A DNA stretch of 64,000 nt from Kutzneria kofuensis (GTDB taxonomy: Bacteria > Actinomycetota > Actinomycetes > Mycobacteriales > Pseudonocardiaceae). The stretch lies in the NCBI RefSeq assembly GCF_014203355.1, contig NZ_JACHIR010000001.1:7318038-7382037 (forward strand), written 5' to 3'. Shown here piece by piece: positions 32,831 to 45,934 of the stretch (positions are counted from its first letter, which is position 1; every line of letters begins with the position of its first letter). A program made the position numbers and the translations under genes. Under the pieces are notes generated by a model. The model did not search any database. It was not told the origin of the DNA and saw only the letters and a program-made list of their open reading frames with translations.

Positions 32831-33110
32831 CGCAAGAAACCCTGTCGGGCCAACGCGCCGACGCGGATCACCCTGACGTGTCCGGCAACCCGAGGCTAAC
32901 CCACGGTTCACAACCGTGGATGTTCGAGCCCGGCCGATCCGGCCGGCTTACCCCGTTCGTCAGCGTGCGCTGACCCGTTCACGTGGCCGAACGGACCGCG
33001 AAGTCGGCACTCTGGGTACTGACCCGATCGCGCTGGGTGCGGCTAGGCTGCCGGATGTCCCGGTGGTGGCACGGCCGGGCGACCGCCCCGGCCAGGGTTT
33101 TTGTTCAAGG

Positions 33111-33130
33111 CTTAAATTTAGGGTTAATTT
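33111..33130. promoter_or_regulatory. A/T-rich element near the ABC-importer promoter
   Basis: CTTAAATTTAGGGTTAATTT lies 114 bp upstream of the substrate-binding protein start. It shares the TTAAATT-N2-GG core with the element beside the ROK gene. Apart from these two elements, the gap 32756-33244 shows only a strong GGAGG ribosome-binding site at its end. Confidence 0.45.
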
Positions 33131-33244
33131 TGTGACCGCTCCGTTATTGACGTGAGCTGTGACACGCAGGTTGACTCTGCCGCAACACGCGCCGCGCGGG
33201 CGGCGTACACGGTCCACCCTCCTCGCAGACGACAAGGAGGACCC

Positions 33245-34915
33245 ATGCGCGTCAGTCGCAGAGTGGTCTTCGCCGTAGCCGGCAGCATCATGGCGGCCAC
33301 CGCCCTCACCGCGTGCGGTGGCGGCGGTTCGACCGCGAAGAGCAACGCGAACGGCGTGCTCAACATCGGCATGCCGAACGGGCCCCAGACGGACAACAAC
33401 AACCCGTACCTGTCCAGTTCGGCGGCCAACTCGCTCGGCTACAAGAACGTAATCTTCGAGCCGCTGGCGATGATCAACCGGGTCAAGCCGACCGACCCGG
33501 CCCAGCCCTGGCTGGCCACCAAGTTCGACTGGTCGAACAACTACCAGACGCTGACGCTGTCGGTCCGCGACAACGTCAAGTGGTCCGACGGCCAGGCGTT
33601 CACCGCCGACGACGTCAAGTACACGTTCGACCTGCTCAAGGCCACCCCCGGCCTGAACCACAACGCGATCCCGTTCGGTGACACCACGGTGTCGGGCAAC
33701 CAGGTGACCGCCACGTTCACCAGCCCGCAGTTCGTGAACGAGTACAAGATCCTCACCGACACGCCGATCGTGCCCAAGCACCAGTGGTCGACGTTCAAGG
33801 ACCCGGCCACCGACGCGGTCAAGGACCCGGTGGGCACCGGCCCGTTCAAGCTGAAGACCTTCACGCCGCAGACCGTCACCCTCGACGTGCGCGACGACTA
33901 CTGGCAGGACAAGGGCCAGGTGAAGGAGCTGCGCTACACCTCCTACACCGACAACAACGCGCAGGCCACCGCGCTGTCCACCGGCGCGTGCGAGTGGGCC
34001 TTCGCCTACATCCCGAACGCCAAGCAGGTCTTCGTGGCCAAGGACCCGGCCCACTACCAGCTGTTCTTCCCGGCCGACATGGCGTTGCACGGCCTGTGGT
34101 TCAACACCCAGAAGGCGCCGTTCAACGACCCGGCGCTGCGCCAGGCGATCAACATGGTGGTCAACCGCCAGGACATCTTCAACCAGGGTGAGTCCGGCTA
34201 CTTCTACCCGGCGGTCACCAACATCACCGGCATCCCGACCCCGGCCGGCGACTCGTTCATCGCGCCGGAGTACAAGGGCAAGGACGTCAAGGTCGACGTG
34301 GACGGGGCCAAGGCCAAGCTGACCCAGGCCGGCTACACCTTCGACGGCAACACGCTCAAGGACAAGACCGGCCAGCCGGTCAAGCTGACCCTGAGCGACC
34401 CGGCCGGCTGGTCCGACTACCAGACCGACCTGGAGATCATCAAGGACAACGTGGCCAAGATCGGCATCACCGCGACGGTCGACAAGGCCAACCAGGACAC
34501 CTGGACCAAGGACGTCGACACGGGCAACTTCGACGCCGTGATGCACTGGACCGACGGTGGCGCCACCCCGTACCAGCTGTACAAGTCCATTATGGACGGT
34601 GACCTGTACAAGCCGGTCGGCACCCCGGGCGTGAACGGCAACTACGGCCGCTTCCAGAGCCCCGAGGCCACCGCCGCGCTCAAGGCCTACGCGGCCGCCG
34701 CCGACGACGCGGGCCGCACCGCGGCGCTGAACACGATCCAGAAGATCTTCGTCGACAACATGCCGATCATCGCGACGTCCGCGGCCAACCTCGGTGGCGA
34801 GTTCAGCACCAAGAACTGGACGGGCTGGCCGACCACGGACAACGCGTACGCCGCGGGACAGCCGACCCAGCCCACCGCGCTCTCCGTGATCCTGAAGTTG
34901 AGGCCGGCTGCCTGA
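33245..34915 (+). CDS. ABC transporter substrate-binding lipoprotein (family 5, oligopeptide/oligosaccharide type)
   Basis: The 556-residue protein has a lipoprotein signal peptide with lipobox LTAC (Cys about residue 25) followed by a Gly-rich spacer. The SBP_bac_5 fold follows, with [36 protein letters not shown] and [12 protein letters not shown]. Family-5 binding proteins capture peptides, nickel or beta-linked oligosaccharides at the outer face of the membrane. The downstream GH1 gene and upstream ROK regulator favour a beta-gluco-oligosaccharide. GGAGG lies 5 bp before the ATG. It is the first gene of a six-gene operon. Confidence 0.92.
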   Translation: MRVSRRVVFAVAGSIMAATALTACGGGGSTAKSNANGVLNIGMPNGPQTDNNNPYLSSSAANSLGYKNVIFEPLAMINRVKPTDPAQPWLATKFDWSNNYQTLTLSVRDNVKWSDGQAFTADDVKYTFDLLKATPGLNHNAIPFGDTTVSGNQVTATFTSPQFVNEYKILTDTPIVPKHQWSTFKDPATDAVKDPVGTGPFKLKTFTPQTVTLDVRDDYWQDKGQVKELRYTSYTDNNAQATALSTGACEWAFAYIPNAKQVFVAKDPAHYQLFFPADMALHGLWFNTQKAPFNDPALRQAINMVVNRQDIFNQGESGYFYPAVTNITGIPTPAGDSFIAPEYKGKDVKVDVDGAKAKLTQAGYTFDGNTLKDKTGQPVKLTLSDPAGWSDYQTDLEIIKDNVAKIGITATVDKANQDTWTKDVDTGNFDAVMHWTDGGATPYQLYKSIMDGDLYKPVGTPGVNGNYGRFQSPEATAALKAYAAAADDAGRTAALNTIQKIFVDNMPIIATSAANLGGEFSTKNWTGWPTTDNAYAAGQPTQPTALSVILKLRPAA

Positions 34916-34916
34916 G

Positions 34917-35948
34917 ATGACTGACAAGACCGGCGAGGTCGTCCTGGAAGTAGACGGTCTCAGCAAGCACTTCCCGGTGCGCAGGAAAGGCCGGGAGCTA
35001 CTGACCCGCAAGGCACGCAGTGTGCACGCGGTCGACGACGTCAGCTTCACGCTGCGCCGCGGCCACGTGACGGCGATGGTGGGCGAGTCCGGTTCGGGCA
35101 AGTCCACCGTGGCCAGACTGCTGGCCCAGCTGCACCACCCCACCTCGGGCGAGATCCGCTTGCACGGCAAGCCGGTCAACGTCAAGGCGGGGCGCCGGTT
35201 CCGGGAGTACGTCCGGCAGGTGCAGATGATCTTCCAGGACCCCTTCGGCTCCTTGAACCCCGTGCACACGGTGCGCTACCACCTGACCAGGTCGCTGCGC
35301 ATCCACGGCAATGCCAACGGGAATCTCGAGGAGGCGCTGCGTGAGCTGCTGACCCGGGTGCAGCTCACGCCACCGGAGCGCTACATCGACAAGTTCCCGC
35401 ACGAGCTGTCCGGCGGGCAGCGCCAGCGCGTGGCCATCGCCCGCGCGCTGGGCGCCAACCCGGAGGCGCTGCTGGCCGACGAGCCGGTGTCCATGTTGGA
35501 CGTCTCCATCCGGCTCGGCGTGCTGAACTTGTTGCGGGACCTCAAGGAACGCCTCGATCTGGCGATCCTGTACATCACGCACGACATCGCGTCGGCCCGC
35601 TACTTCGCCGACGAGACGGTGGTCATGTACGCGGGCCGGATGGTGGAGGGCGGCGACAGCGAGACCGTCACCCAGAAGCCGGCCCACCCGTACACCCAGC
35701 TGCTGATCGACTCGGCCCCCGACCCCGACCGGCCCGCCCGGGCCGACGAGGTCGGGGGCGAGCCGCCCAGCCTGATCCGCCCGCCGGCCGGCTGCCGGTT
35801 CAACCCGCGCTGCCCGCACGTGATGGAGCGGTGCAAGACGGAACTGCCGCCACGGCTGGAGATCGGGGACGAGCCCGGCCACTGGGCCGCGTGCTGGCTC
35901 TACGCCGACAAGTCCGCGGCGGTGGCGAGCGGGGAGGCGGCCGGATGA
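34917..35948 (+). CDS. ABC transporter ATP-binding protein (OppF/DppF-like)
   Basis: The 343-residue ATPase has Walker [11 protein letters not shown]-loop [12 protein letters not shown], signature [15 protein letters not shown] and Walker B ALLADEP. The C-terminal oligopeptide-transporter extension has the Cys cluster [14 protein letters not shown] found in the OppD/F group. It powers import with the second ATPase at the end of the operon. It starts 1 bp after the binding-protein stop, and its own stop overlaps the first permease start. Confidence 0.93.
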   Translation: MTDKTGEVVLEVDGLSKHFPVRRKGRELLTRKARSVHAVDDVSFTLRRGHVTAMVGESGSGKSTVARLLAQLHHPTSGEIRLHGKPVNVKAGRRFREYVRQVQMIFQDPFGSLNPVHTVRYHLTRSLRIHGNANGNLEEALRELLTRVQLTPPERYIDKFPHELSGGQRQRVAIARALGANPEALLADEPVSMLDVSIRLGVLNLLRDLKERLDLAILYITHDIASARYFADETVVMYAGRMVEGGDSETVTQKPAHPYTQLLIDSAPDPDRPARADEVGGEPPSLIRPPAGCRFNPRCPHVMERCKTELPPRLEIGDEPGHWAACWLYADKSAAVASGEAAG

Positions 35949-36925
35949 GCTATCTCCTGCGGCGGATCGCGTTCTACGTCTTCACGGCGTGGGCCGCGAT
36001 CACCATCAACTTCTTCGTGCCGCGGCTGATGCCCGGCGACCCGGTGCAGGCGCTGATCGCCAAGGAGCAGGGCCAGCTGTCCACCGACGCCGTGCACTCG
36101 CTGTACGTCCTGTTCGGACTGGACAAGCAGCAGCCGCTGTGGCAGCAGTACCTCGACTACTGGGGCCAGCTGCTGCACGGCGACCTCGGCCTGTCGTTCA
36201 CCTTCTTCCCGACGCCGGTGACGGACGTGATCAGCTCCAGCGTGCCGTGGACGCTGGCTCTGGTCGGCGTCACCACCGTGGTCAGCTTCATGCTCGGCAC
36301 CGGCCTGGGGGTGGTGGCCGGCTGGCGCCGGGGCAGCTGGGTCGACCTGGTGCTGCCGGTGACGACCTTCCTGTCCTCGGTGCCGTACTTCTGGTTCGGC
36401 CTGATCATGATCGAGCTGTTGGCCGGCCCGAACAGCATCTTCCCGTCCTCCGGCGGCTACGACCCCGGTGTCGTGCCCGGCTGGGACATCGACTTCATCG
36501 GCAGCGCGGTGCAGCACAGCCTGCTGCCGGCGCTGACCATCCTCATCTCCTCGATGAGCGGCTGGATCCTGTCCATGCGCAACATGATGGTGACGGTGTC
36601 GTCGGAGGACTACATCACCGTCGCGCACGCCAAGGGCCTGTCCGACCGCCGGGTGATGCTCAGCTACGCCGCCCGCAACGCGTTGCTGCCCAACGTCTCC
36701 GGCTTCGCCTTGTCGCTCGGCCTCATCGTCGGCGGCACGCTGCTGGTGGAGATCGTGTTCTCCTACCCGGGCGTGGGCTTCCAGCTGTTCCAGGCGGTCG
36801 GAGCCAAGGACTACCCGCTGATGCAGGGCATCTTCCTGATCATCACGCTGTCCGTGCTCGCCGCCAACTTCCTCGCCGACCTGGCCTACCTGGTGCTCGA
36901 CCCGCGCACCCGCAAGGAGGGCTGA
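35945..36925 (+). CDS. ABC transporter permease (DppB-like)
   Basis: The 326-residue membrane protein has six predicted helices. The N-terminal segment ([30 protein letters not shown]) is typical of DppB/OppB, and the cytoplasmic EAA loop ([22 protein letters not shown]) contacts the ATPases. It forms the membrane channel with the following DppC-like subunit. It overlaps the upstream ATPase gene by 4 bp. Confidence 0.93.
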   Translation: MSYLLRRIAFYVFTAWAAITINFFVPRLMPGDPVQALIAKEQGQLSTDAVHSLYVLFGLDKQQPLWQQYLDYWGQLLHGDLGLSFTFFPTPVTDVISSSVPWTLALVGVTTVVSFMLGTGLGVVAGWRRGSWVDLVLPVTTFLSSVPYFWFGLIMIELLAGPNSIFPSSGGYDPGVVPGWDIDFIGSAVQHSLLPALTILISSMSGWILSMRNMMVTVSSEDYITVAHAKGLSDRRVMLSYAARNALLPNVSGFALSLGLIVGGTLLVEIVFSYPGVGFQLFQAVGAKDYPLMQGIFLIITLSVLAANFLADLAYLVLDPRTRKEG

Positions 36926-36928
36926 GCC

Positions 36929-38910
<1,982 letters not shown>

Positions 38911-38938
38911 CCCGCGTACCGACACTGGAGGAGAATCG

Positions 38939-40339
<1,401 letters not shown>

Positions 40340-40402
40340 CCCGGAGGGCCGGGTGCGGTGGTGGCGGCCGCCGCACCCGGGCAAACCCCCGCGTCTCGAC
40401 TT

Positions 40403-40451
40403 CACGTGAGTGGCTCACGTGGCTCTGCTGGCCAAGTGAGCCACTCACGTG
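40403..40451. terminator. 16-bp inverted repeat after the GH1 gene
   Basis: CACGTGAGTGGCTCAC (40403-40418) and its exact reverse complement (40436-40451) flank a 17-nt loop, 63 bp past the beta-glucosidase stop. It can act as a terminator for the importer-GH1 operon. The CACGTG ends and length also suggest a dispersed repeat, but no second copy is present in this window. The rest of the gap 40340-40531 shows nothing evident. Confidence 0.6.
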
Positions 40452-40531
40452 CGGCGAAGCCCGACAATCCGTTACCTCGATCGGGTGAGAGGTGGGGGTC
40501 GGGCGGCCCACTGGCCTGGTTCACTTCCTCC

Positions 40532-41701
40532 ATGACCTGGGGAACCCTTGCCGCCGCGGCGGCGCTCACCGCCAGCCTGGCGGCGCCGGCGAACGCCCTG
40601 CCGGCGCCGGTCTGGATGTGCCACGACTCGTGCGGGCCGACGACGGCTACGTACCCGGCGAGCCACGACCAAGTACCCCTCGACACCACGGACGTCACCG
40701 GCGGCCCGGCGGGCACGGCGGCTCCGCAGGTGGACTGCTTCTACGTCTACCCGACCGTCGACAACCTGCCGAACCTGGTGCCGGTGCCGACCGACGAGGA
40801 GTTCGCGCAGTCGATCGCGCAGGTGGGGATGCTGGCGCCGAGGTGCCGGATCTTCGCCCCGACGTACCGGCAGCGGACGTTGCCGGAGCTGGCGTTGTCG
40901 CTGATCACGAAGATCCCGCCGGACTACTCGACGGGCATCGGCGATGTGGAGCAGGCGTTCCAGTACTACTGGGACCACGACAACACGGACCCGACCACGG
41001 GCAGGCGGCGCGGAGTGGTGCTGCTGGGGCATTCCCAGGGGGCGGCGGTGCTGGCGGCGCTGATCCGGCACAACTTCGACAACAACGCGGACATGAGGAA
41101 GTACCTCGTCTCGGCGATCCTGCTCGGCGGTCACATCGTGGTCCCGACGGGCCGGCCGGACGGCGGCGGCAGCGACCCGGCGGCGACGTTCCAGCACGTC
41201 CCGGCCTGCCGGCACGCCACGGACACGGGCTGCGTGGTCGCCTACTCCAGCTACAAACCGGGCGGGCAGGTGCCGAGCAGCGACGCCGACCTGGTCCGCG
41301 TCGTCGACGACCCGCGGCACCAGGTGCTCTGCGTGAACCCGGCGGCCCTGCTCGAAGGAACCGACGAGGCCCCGCTGGACACGATCCTGTACACGCGCAA
41401 GCTGGTCGGCGGCAACGACTTCAACCCGTACGGCCGGATCAGCTCCCTGGGCCAGTCACTGACGGTGCCGAACTACCCGACCGGCTTCGCCCGCTACCAC
41501 GGCACGCTGACCGGCCGGTGCAAGCAGACCCTGGACGGCCGGAGCACGGTCTCCTGGCTGGACGTCACGGGCGGTGACAACCTGGTCGGCCTGCCGCAGC
41601 CGAACTTCTACGGCCTGCACGCGGTGGACTTCAACCTCACCGCGGGCGACCTGAAGGAGCTCATCGGCCGGCAGGCGGCGGCCTGGTCGGCGGGTACGTA
41701 A
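40532..41701 (+). CDS. DUF3089 family secreted alpha/beta-hydrolase-like protein
   Basis: The 389-residue protein has a signal peptide (about residues 1-25, AAPANA). It carries the DUF3089 pattern, with FYVYPTVDNL, APTYRQRTL and the nucleophile elbow LGHSQGA (Ser near residue 172). Members are predicted lipases/esterases with a lid. The frame extends 58 codons upstream, but the signal peptide fixes ATG 40532. It stands alone between the GH1 operon and the biosynthetic cluster. The 64 bp downstream hold the promoter of the cluster, with no clear boxes. Confidence 0.82.
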   Translation: MTWGTLAAAAALTASLAAPANALPAPVWMCHDSCGPTTATYPASHDQVPLDTTDVTGGPAGTAAPQVDCFYVYPTVDNLPNLVPVPTDEEFAQSIAQVGMLAPRCRIFAPTYRQRTLPELALSLITKIPPDYSTGIGDVEQAFQYYWDHDNTDPTTGRRRGVVLLGHSQGAAVLAALIRHNFDNNADMRKYLVSAILLGGHIVVPTGRPDGGGSDPAATFQHVPACRHATDTGCVVAYSSYKPGGQVPSSDADLVRVVDDPRHQVLCVNPAALLEGTDEAPLDTILYTRKLVGGNDFNPYGRISSLGQSLTVPNYPTGFARYHGTLTGRCKQTLDGRSTVSWLDVTGGDNLVGLPQPNFYGLHAVDFNLTAGDLKELIGRQAAAWSAGT

Positions 41702-41765
41702 CTTCGCCGGCGCACGCCGATTACGTACCGGATCGCGTTGTCCGGTTCCCGCGGCCGCCGCCAGC

Positions 41766-42038
41766 ATGGATCGCATGGACGTGATTGCACGGGCGGAGAG
41801 CTGCTGGGGCATTCCGCATGGCGAGTGCCACGAGGACCCCGTCACGATCACCGAGCAGGCGGTGGCGGCGCTGAAGGAACTGGCCGCCCGGGAACCGGAC
41901 AACACCGACCACTCGCAGAAGCTGTCCTGGGCGTTGATCAACCTGGCCCAGCTGCTCTCGGCCCGCCGCGAGCACGCACGGGCGGACGAGGCGGCGCTGG
42001 AGAGCGTCGCGATCATGCGCCGGGCGCTGGCCCGATGA
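41766..42038 (+). CDS. TPR-like small protein at the head of the biosynthetic cluster
   Basis: The 90-residue protein has an N-terminal segment with two Cys (ESCWGIPHGEC, residues 11-21) and helical repeats resembling one TPR unit (SWALINLAQLLSARREHARADEAALESVAIMRRAL). It overlaps the methyltransferase-like gene by 4 bp (ATGA), so it belongs to the cluster. ATG 41775 is an alternative start. A scaffold or a shortened TPR regulator remnant is possible. It does not look like a classical RiPP precursor, but the CxxxxxxxxC head near the start is worth noting given the YcaO gene in the cluster. Confidence 0.6.
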   Translation: MDRMDVIARAESCWGIPHGECHEDPVTITEQAVAALKELAAREPDNTDHSQKLSWALINLAQLLSARREHARADEAALESVAIMRRALAR

Positions 42039-42898
42039 CGGCGGCGCTGCTGGGCCTGCACCGCGCGGCCGCCACGCTGTCGGCGTATTCGGCGGCGGTG
42101 CAGCTGGGTCTGATCGACCAGATCGACCGCACGCCGGCGACGGTCGAGGACCTCGCGATGACCTGTGGCGCAAGCGTTCGCGGCGTCCGAGTGGTCCTCG
42201 CGACGCTGGCGGACAGCGGCCTGGTGCAGCTGCGCGCCGACGGCCGCTACGAGCCGGCGACGACCGGTCTGGCCGGCGTGCACTCGCTGCTGCCGTGGCG
42301 CGACCAGGTCACCGACTCGGTCCGTACCGGTCTGCCGGCCCGCGAGGCGGAGCGGGACGTGATCACGACCCTGCTGCACGGGATGCGAGCGGACGTCGTC
42401 ACCGAACTGCCGGCCGCCAAGCGCGTCCTGGACGCCAGCGTGGACGGGGCGCCGTGCGGGGCGGCGCTGGCCGCCCGCGACCCGCAGTGCCGCGTGAGTG
42501 TGTTGGACGTGCCGGCGAACCGCCGCGCCAACCGGTGCCGGCAGTTCGACTTCCTGACCGGCGGCCTGTTCGACGCCCAGCCGACCGCCGGCACGTACGA
42601 CCTGGTCATGCTGCCCGGCGTCTGCCACCTGCTGGACGCCGACTGCGCCGCCGAGCTGATCCGCCGCTACGTGCCGGCGCTGCGCCCGGGCGGCACGCTG
42701 GCCGTGATCGACACGCTCGCGGGCTCGCAGGGTGCGGCCACGCACGAGCTGTCCCTGCTGCTCCGCACTCGTAGCGGCACCATCCACGATCCGGCGGACT
42801 ACCGCCGCTGGCTGGCCGAAGCCGGACTGAGTGCATTGAGGAGGGTCGACGTGGGCCGGCAGCCCACACTGACGGTGCTGACCGGGCTCAAACCCTGA
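42035..42898 (+). CDS. O-methyltransferase-fold protein with degenerate SAM loop
   Basis: The 287-residue protein has the N-terminal winged-helix dimerisation part of small-molecule O-methyltransferases (SAYSAAVQLGLIDQID … DLAMTCGASVRGVRVVLATL) and a Rossmann-like C-terminal half (RYVPALRPGGTLAVIDTL). The glycine-rich SAM motif, normally VxDxGGGxG, reads VLDASVDGAPCG near residues 130-141. SAM binding may therefore be altered or lost, as in fold members that do other chemistry. It is coupled to the TPR-like gene. Substrate unknown. Confidence 0.7.
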   Translation: MTAALLGLHRAAATLSAYSAAVQLGLIDQIDRTPATVEDLAMTCGASVRGVRVVLATLADSGLVQLRADGRYEPATTGLAGVHSLLPWRDQVTDSVRTGLPAREAERDVITTLLHGMRADVVTELPAAKRVLDASVDGAPCGAALAARDPQCRVSVLDVPANRRANRCRQFDFLTGGLFDAQPTAGTYDLVMLPGVCHLLDADCAAELIRRYVPALRPGGTLAVIDTLAGSQGAATHELSLLLRTRSGTIHDPADYRRWLAEAGLSALRRVDVGRQPTLTVLTGLKP

Positions 42899-42972
42899 GC
42901 AGCCGCCCGAAGGATCACACGAAGTGCGCTCGCCGCCGGTGCCGATGCCGTGTTCCGCAACAGAATTGAGCC

Positions 42973-43803
42973 ATGGCAAAGCAGGGCGTGCTGGTCACGG
43001 GCGGCTCAACCGGCATCGGCCGGGCGCTGGTCCGCCGGTTCGCGCGCGGCGGGCACCGGGTGTGGTTCACCTATCACTCCAACCGCCGGCCCGCCGAGAC
43101 GCTGGCGGCCGAGCTGGCCGGCGAGGGAGCCGAGGTCGAGGCGTTCGAGTTCGACCAGGGCGATTGGGACAGCCACGTGGAGCTGCACGACCGGCTGCCC
43201 GGCCCGGTCGACATCCTGGTCAACAACGCCGCGGTCGGCTCGCAGACCGTGCGACGTTATGTCGACGGCACCCCCGAACAGTGCGACGCCGCGTTCCTCC
43301 AGGTGAACAGCGTCGGTCCATTGTGGCTGGTCCGCTCGGTGCTGCCGGGCATGCTCGACCGCGGCCACGGCAAGATCGTCAACGTGGCCAGCGTCGGCGG
43401 CGGGGTCGCCACCTTCCCCGACTTCCACATCGCCGACGGCATGAGCAAGGCGGCGCTGGTCTACCTCACCAAGCACCTGGCCGCCGAGTTGGCGCACCGA
43501 CCGGTGGACGTGTTCGCGGTCTGCCCCGGCGCGGTGCGGACCCCGATGTTGCAGGCCAGCCTGCTGGACGGCCTGGCCGGCGCCGAACTGGACGACCTGA
43601 TCCGCCGGCTGCCGGGCGAAAGGCTGATCCAACCCGAGGAGATCGCCGACCTGGTCTGGTGGCTGTGCCGCGACGAGGCCTCGGTGCTGCGCGGCGCGGT
43701 TCTCGATGCCTCTCTCGGGCTTGGTGTGCATCCAGGTTTGCTCACCGGACCCGGTGCCGCCATGGGGCATGCCAGCAGCACCGCCGCGAGGAGCGTTGCG
43801 TGA
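42973..43803 (+). CDS. SDR-family oxidoreductase with altered active site
   Basis: The 276-residue Rossmann protein has the cofactor motif TGGSTGIG (about residues 9-16), the NNAA motif (VDILVNNAAVGS) and the SKAAL segment. The catalytic tetrad is unusual: the YxxxK tyrosine position is Asp (ADGMSK), while Lys and an upstream Ser are present. A C-terminal tail of about 25 residues exceeds most SDRs. Classical reductase activity is therefore doubtful. The stop overlaps the aminotransferase start (TGATG). Confidence 0.82.
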   Translation: MAKQGVLVTGGSTGIGRALVRRFARGGHRVWFTYHSNRRPAETLAAELAGEGAEVEAFEFDQGDWDSHVELHDRLPGPVDILVNNAAVGSQTVRRYVDGTPEQCDAAFLQVNSVGPLWLVRSVLPGMLDRGHGKIVNVASVGGGVATFPDFHIADGMSKAALVYLTKHLAAELAHRPVDVFAVCPGAVRTPMLQASLLDGLAGAELDDLIRRLPGERLIQPEEIADLVWWLCRDEASVLRGAVLDASLGLGVHPGLLTGPGAAMGHASSTAARSVA

Positions 43804-45011
43804 TGGTGTCCCGCCGAGCCGCGGCGCTGACCGCGCATGCCCCGGCCATCGCCGCCGCGCACCTGCGCGTCGAGCGTGATCCCTATGACCCGCAACGCAA
43901 TCCCGGCGGTTACCTGAACCTGGGCACCGCGGAGAACCGGCTGGTATGGGACCTGCTCGCCGACAAGGTGACCGCGGCGCGGAACATCGAGCCTCGGGAC
44001 GTGCGGTACGGCCCGTTGCACGGCTCACCGCAGCTTCGGGCCGCGACTTCGCGCCTGCTGTCGAAGACCTGGCACGCGAAGGTGGATCCCGACCATCTGG
44101 TCGTGGTGAGCGGCGCAAGCGCCGCGTTGGACATCGTGGCCAGCGTGCTGTGCGACCCGGGCGAGGCGATCGTGGTGGCCGCGCCGTACTACAGCGCGCT
44201 GGACGTGCTGCTGACCGGCCGGTCCGGGGCGCGGCTGATCCCGGCGCCGCTGTCCGGCGCGACGGGCTTCAGCCTCGACGCCAGAGCGGTCGAGCGGGCG
44301 ATCGACCAGGCCCGCAAGGACGGCGTCACGGTGCGCGCGGTCGCGATCACCTCACCCTGCAACCCGACCGGGAACGTGCATTCCTTGGCGGCACTGAGGG
44401 ACGTGCTCGCGGTTGCCGAGCGGCACGACCTCGACGTGATCGCCGACGAGATCTACGCCAACTCGGTGTTCGGTGACGAGCCGTTCGTCAGCGTGCTCGA
44501 TCCCCGGCTGCGCGGCGGCAATCGGGTGCACGTGATCTGGGGATTCGCCAAGGACTTCGGCCTGTCCGGGCTGAAGGTCGGCGTGTTGCACACCGAGCAC
44601 CCCGAGGTGCTCGAGGCGGCGACGGCGCTCGCCTACTTCGCCCCGGTCTCCACCGACACCCAGGCGCTGCTGACGAACCTGCTCGCCGATCACGAGTGGG
44701 TGGACGGGTTCCTCAAGGAGAACCGGGCACGGCTGGCCGACTCGTACCGCAACGCCGCCGCCTGCCTGGCCGAGCAGGGGATTCCGCATGTGCGGCCGGG
44801 CGCCGGTTTCACGGTCTGGACCGACCTGAGCCGGTGGCTGGGAGAGGGAACGGAAAACCAGCTCTGGCACCGCGTTCTGGACGAGGCCAGGGTGAACCTC
44901 ATCCCCGGCACGGCGTTCGGGAGTCCCGCGCCCGGCTGGTTCCGGCTCTGCCACACCACGGATCCCGGCCACGTCCACGAGGCGCTGCGTCGCGTCGGCG
45001 GGCTGTCATGA
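43803..45011 (+). CDS. PLP-dependent aminotransferase, class I/II (ACC-synthase-like)
   Basis: The 402-residue fold-type I enzyme has the PLP lysine at Lys250 (IWGFAKDFGLSGLKVG), the asparagine motif SPCNPTGNVHS, the Asp-containing DEIYANSVF and the C-terminal FRLCHTT arginine. The N-terminal motif NLGTAENRLVWDLL resembles the 1-aminocyclopropane-1-carboxylate synthase / MalY-like group, which can do elimination as well as transamination. It is coupled to both neighbours by overlapping start and stop codons. In the cluster it probably acts on an amino acid precursor; the substrate is unknown. Confidence 0.88.
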   Translation: MVSRRAAALTAHAPAIAAAHLRVERDPYDPQRNPGGYLNLGTAENRLVWDLLADKVTAARNIEPRDVRYGPLHGSPQLRAATSRLLSKTWHAKVDPDHLVVVSGASAALDIVASVLCDPGEAIVVAAPYYSALDVLLTGRSGARLIPAPLSGATGFSLDARAVERAIDQARKDGVTVRAVAITSPCNPTGNVHSLAALRDVLAVAERHDLDVIADEIYANSVFGDEPFVSVLDPRLRGGNRVHVIWGFAKDFGLSGLKVGVLHTEHPEVLEAATALAYFAPVSTDTQALLTNLLADHEWVDGFLKENRARLADSYRNAAACLAEQGIPHVRPGAGFTVWTDLSRWLGEGTENQLWHRVLDEARVNLIPGTAFGSPAPGWFRLCHTTDPGHVHEALRRVGGLS

Positions 45012-45934
45012 CCATGGACCGCTGGTACGAGCAGGCCGGGATACGCAACGGCGTCCGGCGGATCTTCCACGAGGAGTCCGAGGCGGGCAAGGTGTTCTTC
45101 CCGCACCGGCTGGTGCCGTACCTGTCCCACGAGGCCGTCCGCGACCTGCCCGCCGAGCGGCACCGGGAGCTGGCGGTGCGCCACCTCTACCAGTTCCTGC
45201 TGTCCACCGCGCACCTGGAGACCAGGGTGGTCAACCGGGGCGCGGAGCTCATCGCCAACGGCCGCAGCGGGATCGAACTGCCGATGTCCAGCCGGCTGGA
45301 CGCGTTCAAGGTGTACTGCGACGAGGGCTACCACTCGCTGTACAGCCTCGACCTCGCCGACCAGATCGGCGCGGTGACGGGTGTCCCGGTGCCCCGCTGG
45401 AACTACGGCGGGTTCGTCGACCAACTCGCCGACGCGGTCGACCGAACCCTGCCCGACCATCCCGAACTGGCCGTCCTGCTGCAGGTGGTCGTGTTCGAGA
45501 CGCTGATCACCGCCGTGCTGAACGAGATCCCCCACGACGACACGGTGGTCACCACGGTGAGGGAAACGGTGCGCGACCACGCGAAGGACGAGGGCCGGCA
45601 CCACCACTACTTCACCGGGTTCTTCCACGAACTGTGGCACCAGCTGGACGCCCCGACCCGGGTCGACGTCGCGTTCGCGATGCCCGCCCTGATCCGCAGC
45701 TGCCTGCTGTGGGACGTGGAACCGGTCCGCTCCTCCCTGGTGCTGGCCGGACTCGACGACACCACGGCGACCGCCGTGGTCCGGGACTGCTACGGCGGCG
45801 ATCCCGGGAACGAGCGGATCAGGGCGATCTGCCGGGCCAGCCTGCGGATGTGTGAGTCGGCGGGCGTGCTCGCGGTGCCCGGTGCGGCGGAGCAGTTCGC
45901 CGCGCACGGTTTGATCGACGGGAGTGGTCGATAA
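45008..45934 (+). CDS. AurF-family diiron N-oxygenase
   Basis: The 308-residue helical protein carries all ligands of the AurF (p-aminobenzoate N-oxygenase) diiron site: Glu71 (HLET), Glu106 and His109 (DEGYH), Glu164 (VFET), His191, Glu195 and His198 (DHAKDEGRH). AurF-type enzymes oxidise an amine to hydroxylamine, nitroso or nitro, and some relatives catalyse other oxidations. The gene overlaps the aminotransferase by 4 bp and the dioxygenase-like gene by 1 bp (TAATG). This points to a product with an oxidised nitrogen, which is inference. Confidence 0.88.
   Translation: MTMDRWYEQAGIRNGVRRIFHEESEAGKVFFPHRLVPYLSHEAVRDLPAERHRELAVRHLYQFLLSTAHLETRVVNRGAELIANGRSGIELPMSSRLDAFKVYCDEGYHSLYSLDLADQIGAVTGVPVPRWNYGGFVDQLADAVDRTLPDHPELAVLLQVVVFETLITAVLNEIPHDDTVVTTVRETVRDHAKDEGRHHHYFTGFFHELWHQLDAPTRVDVAFAMPALIRSCLLWDVEPVRSSLVLAGLDDTTATAVVRDCYGGDPGNERIRAICRASLRMCESAGVLAVPGAAEQFAAHGLIDGSGR

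Noticed and set aside
41766-42038. RiPP precursor for the YcaO enzyme
   Set aside because: The protein looks like a TPR helix pair rather than a leader-core peptide. I kept it as an unknown small cluster protein instead.
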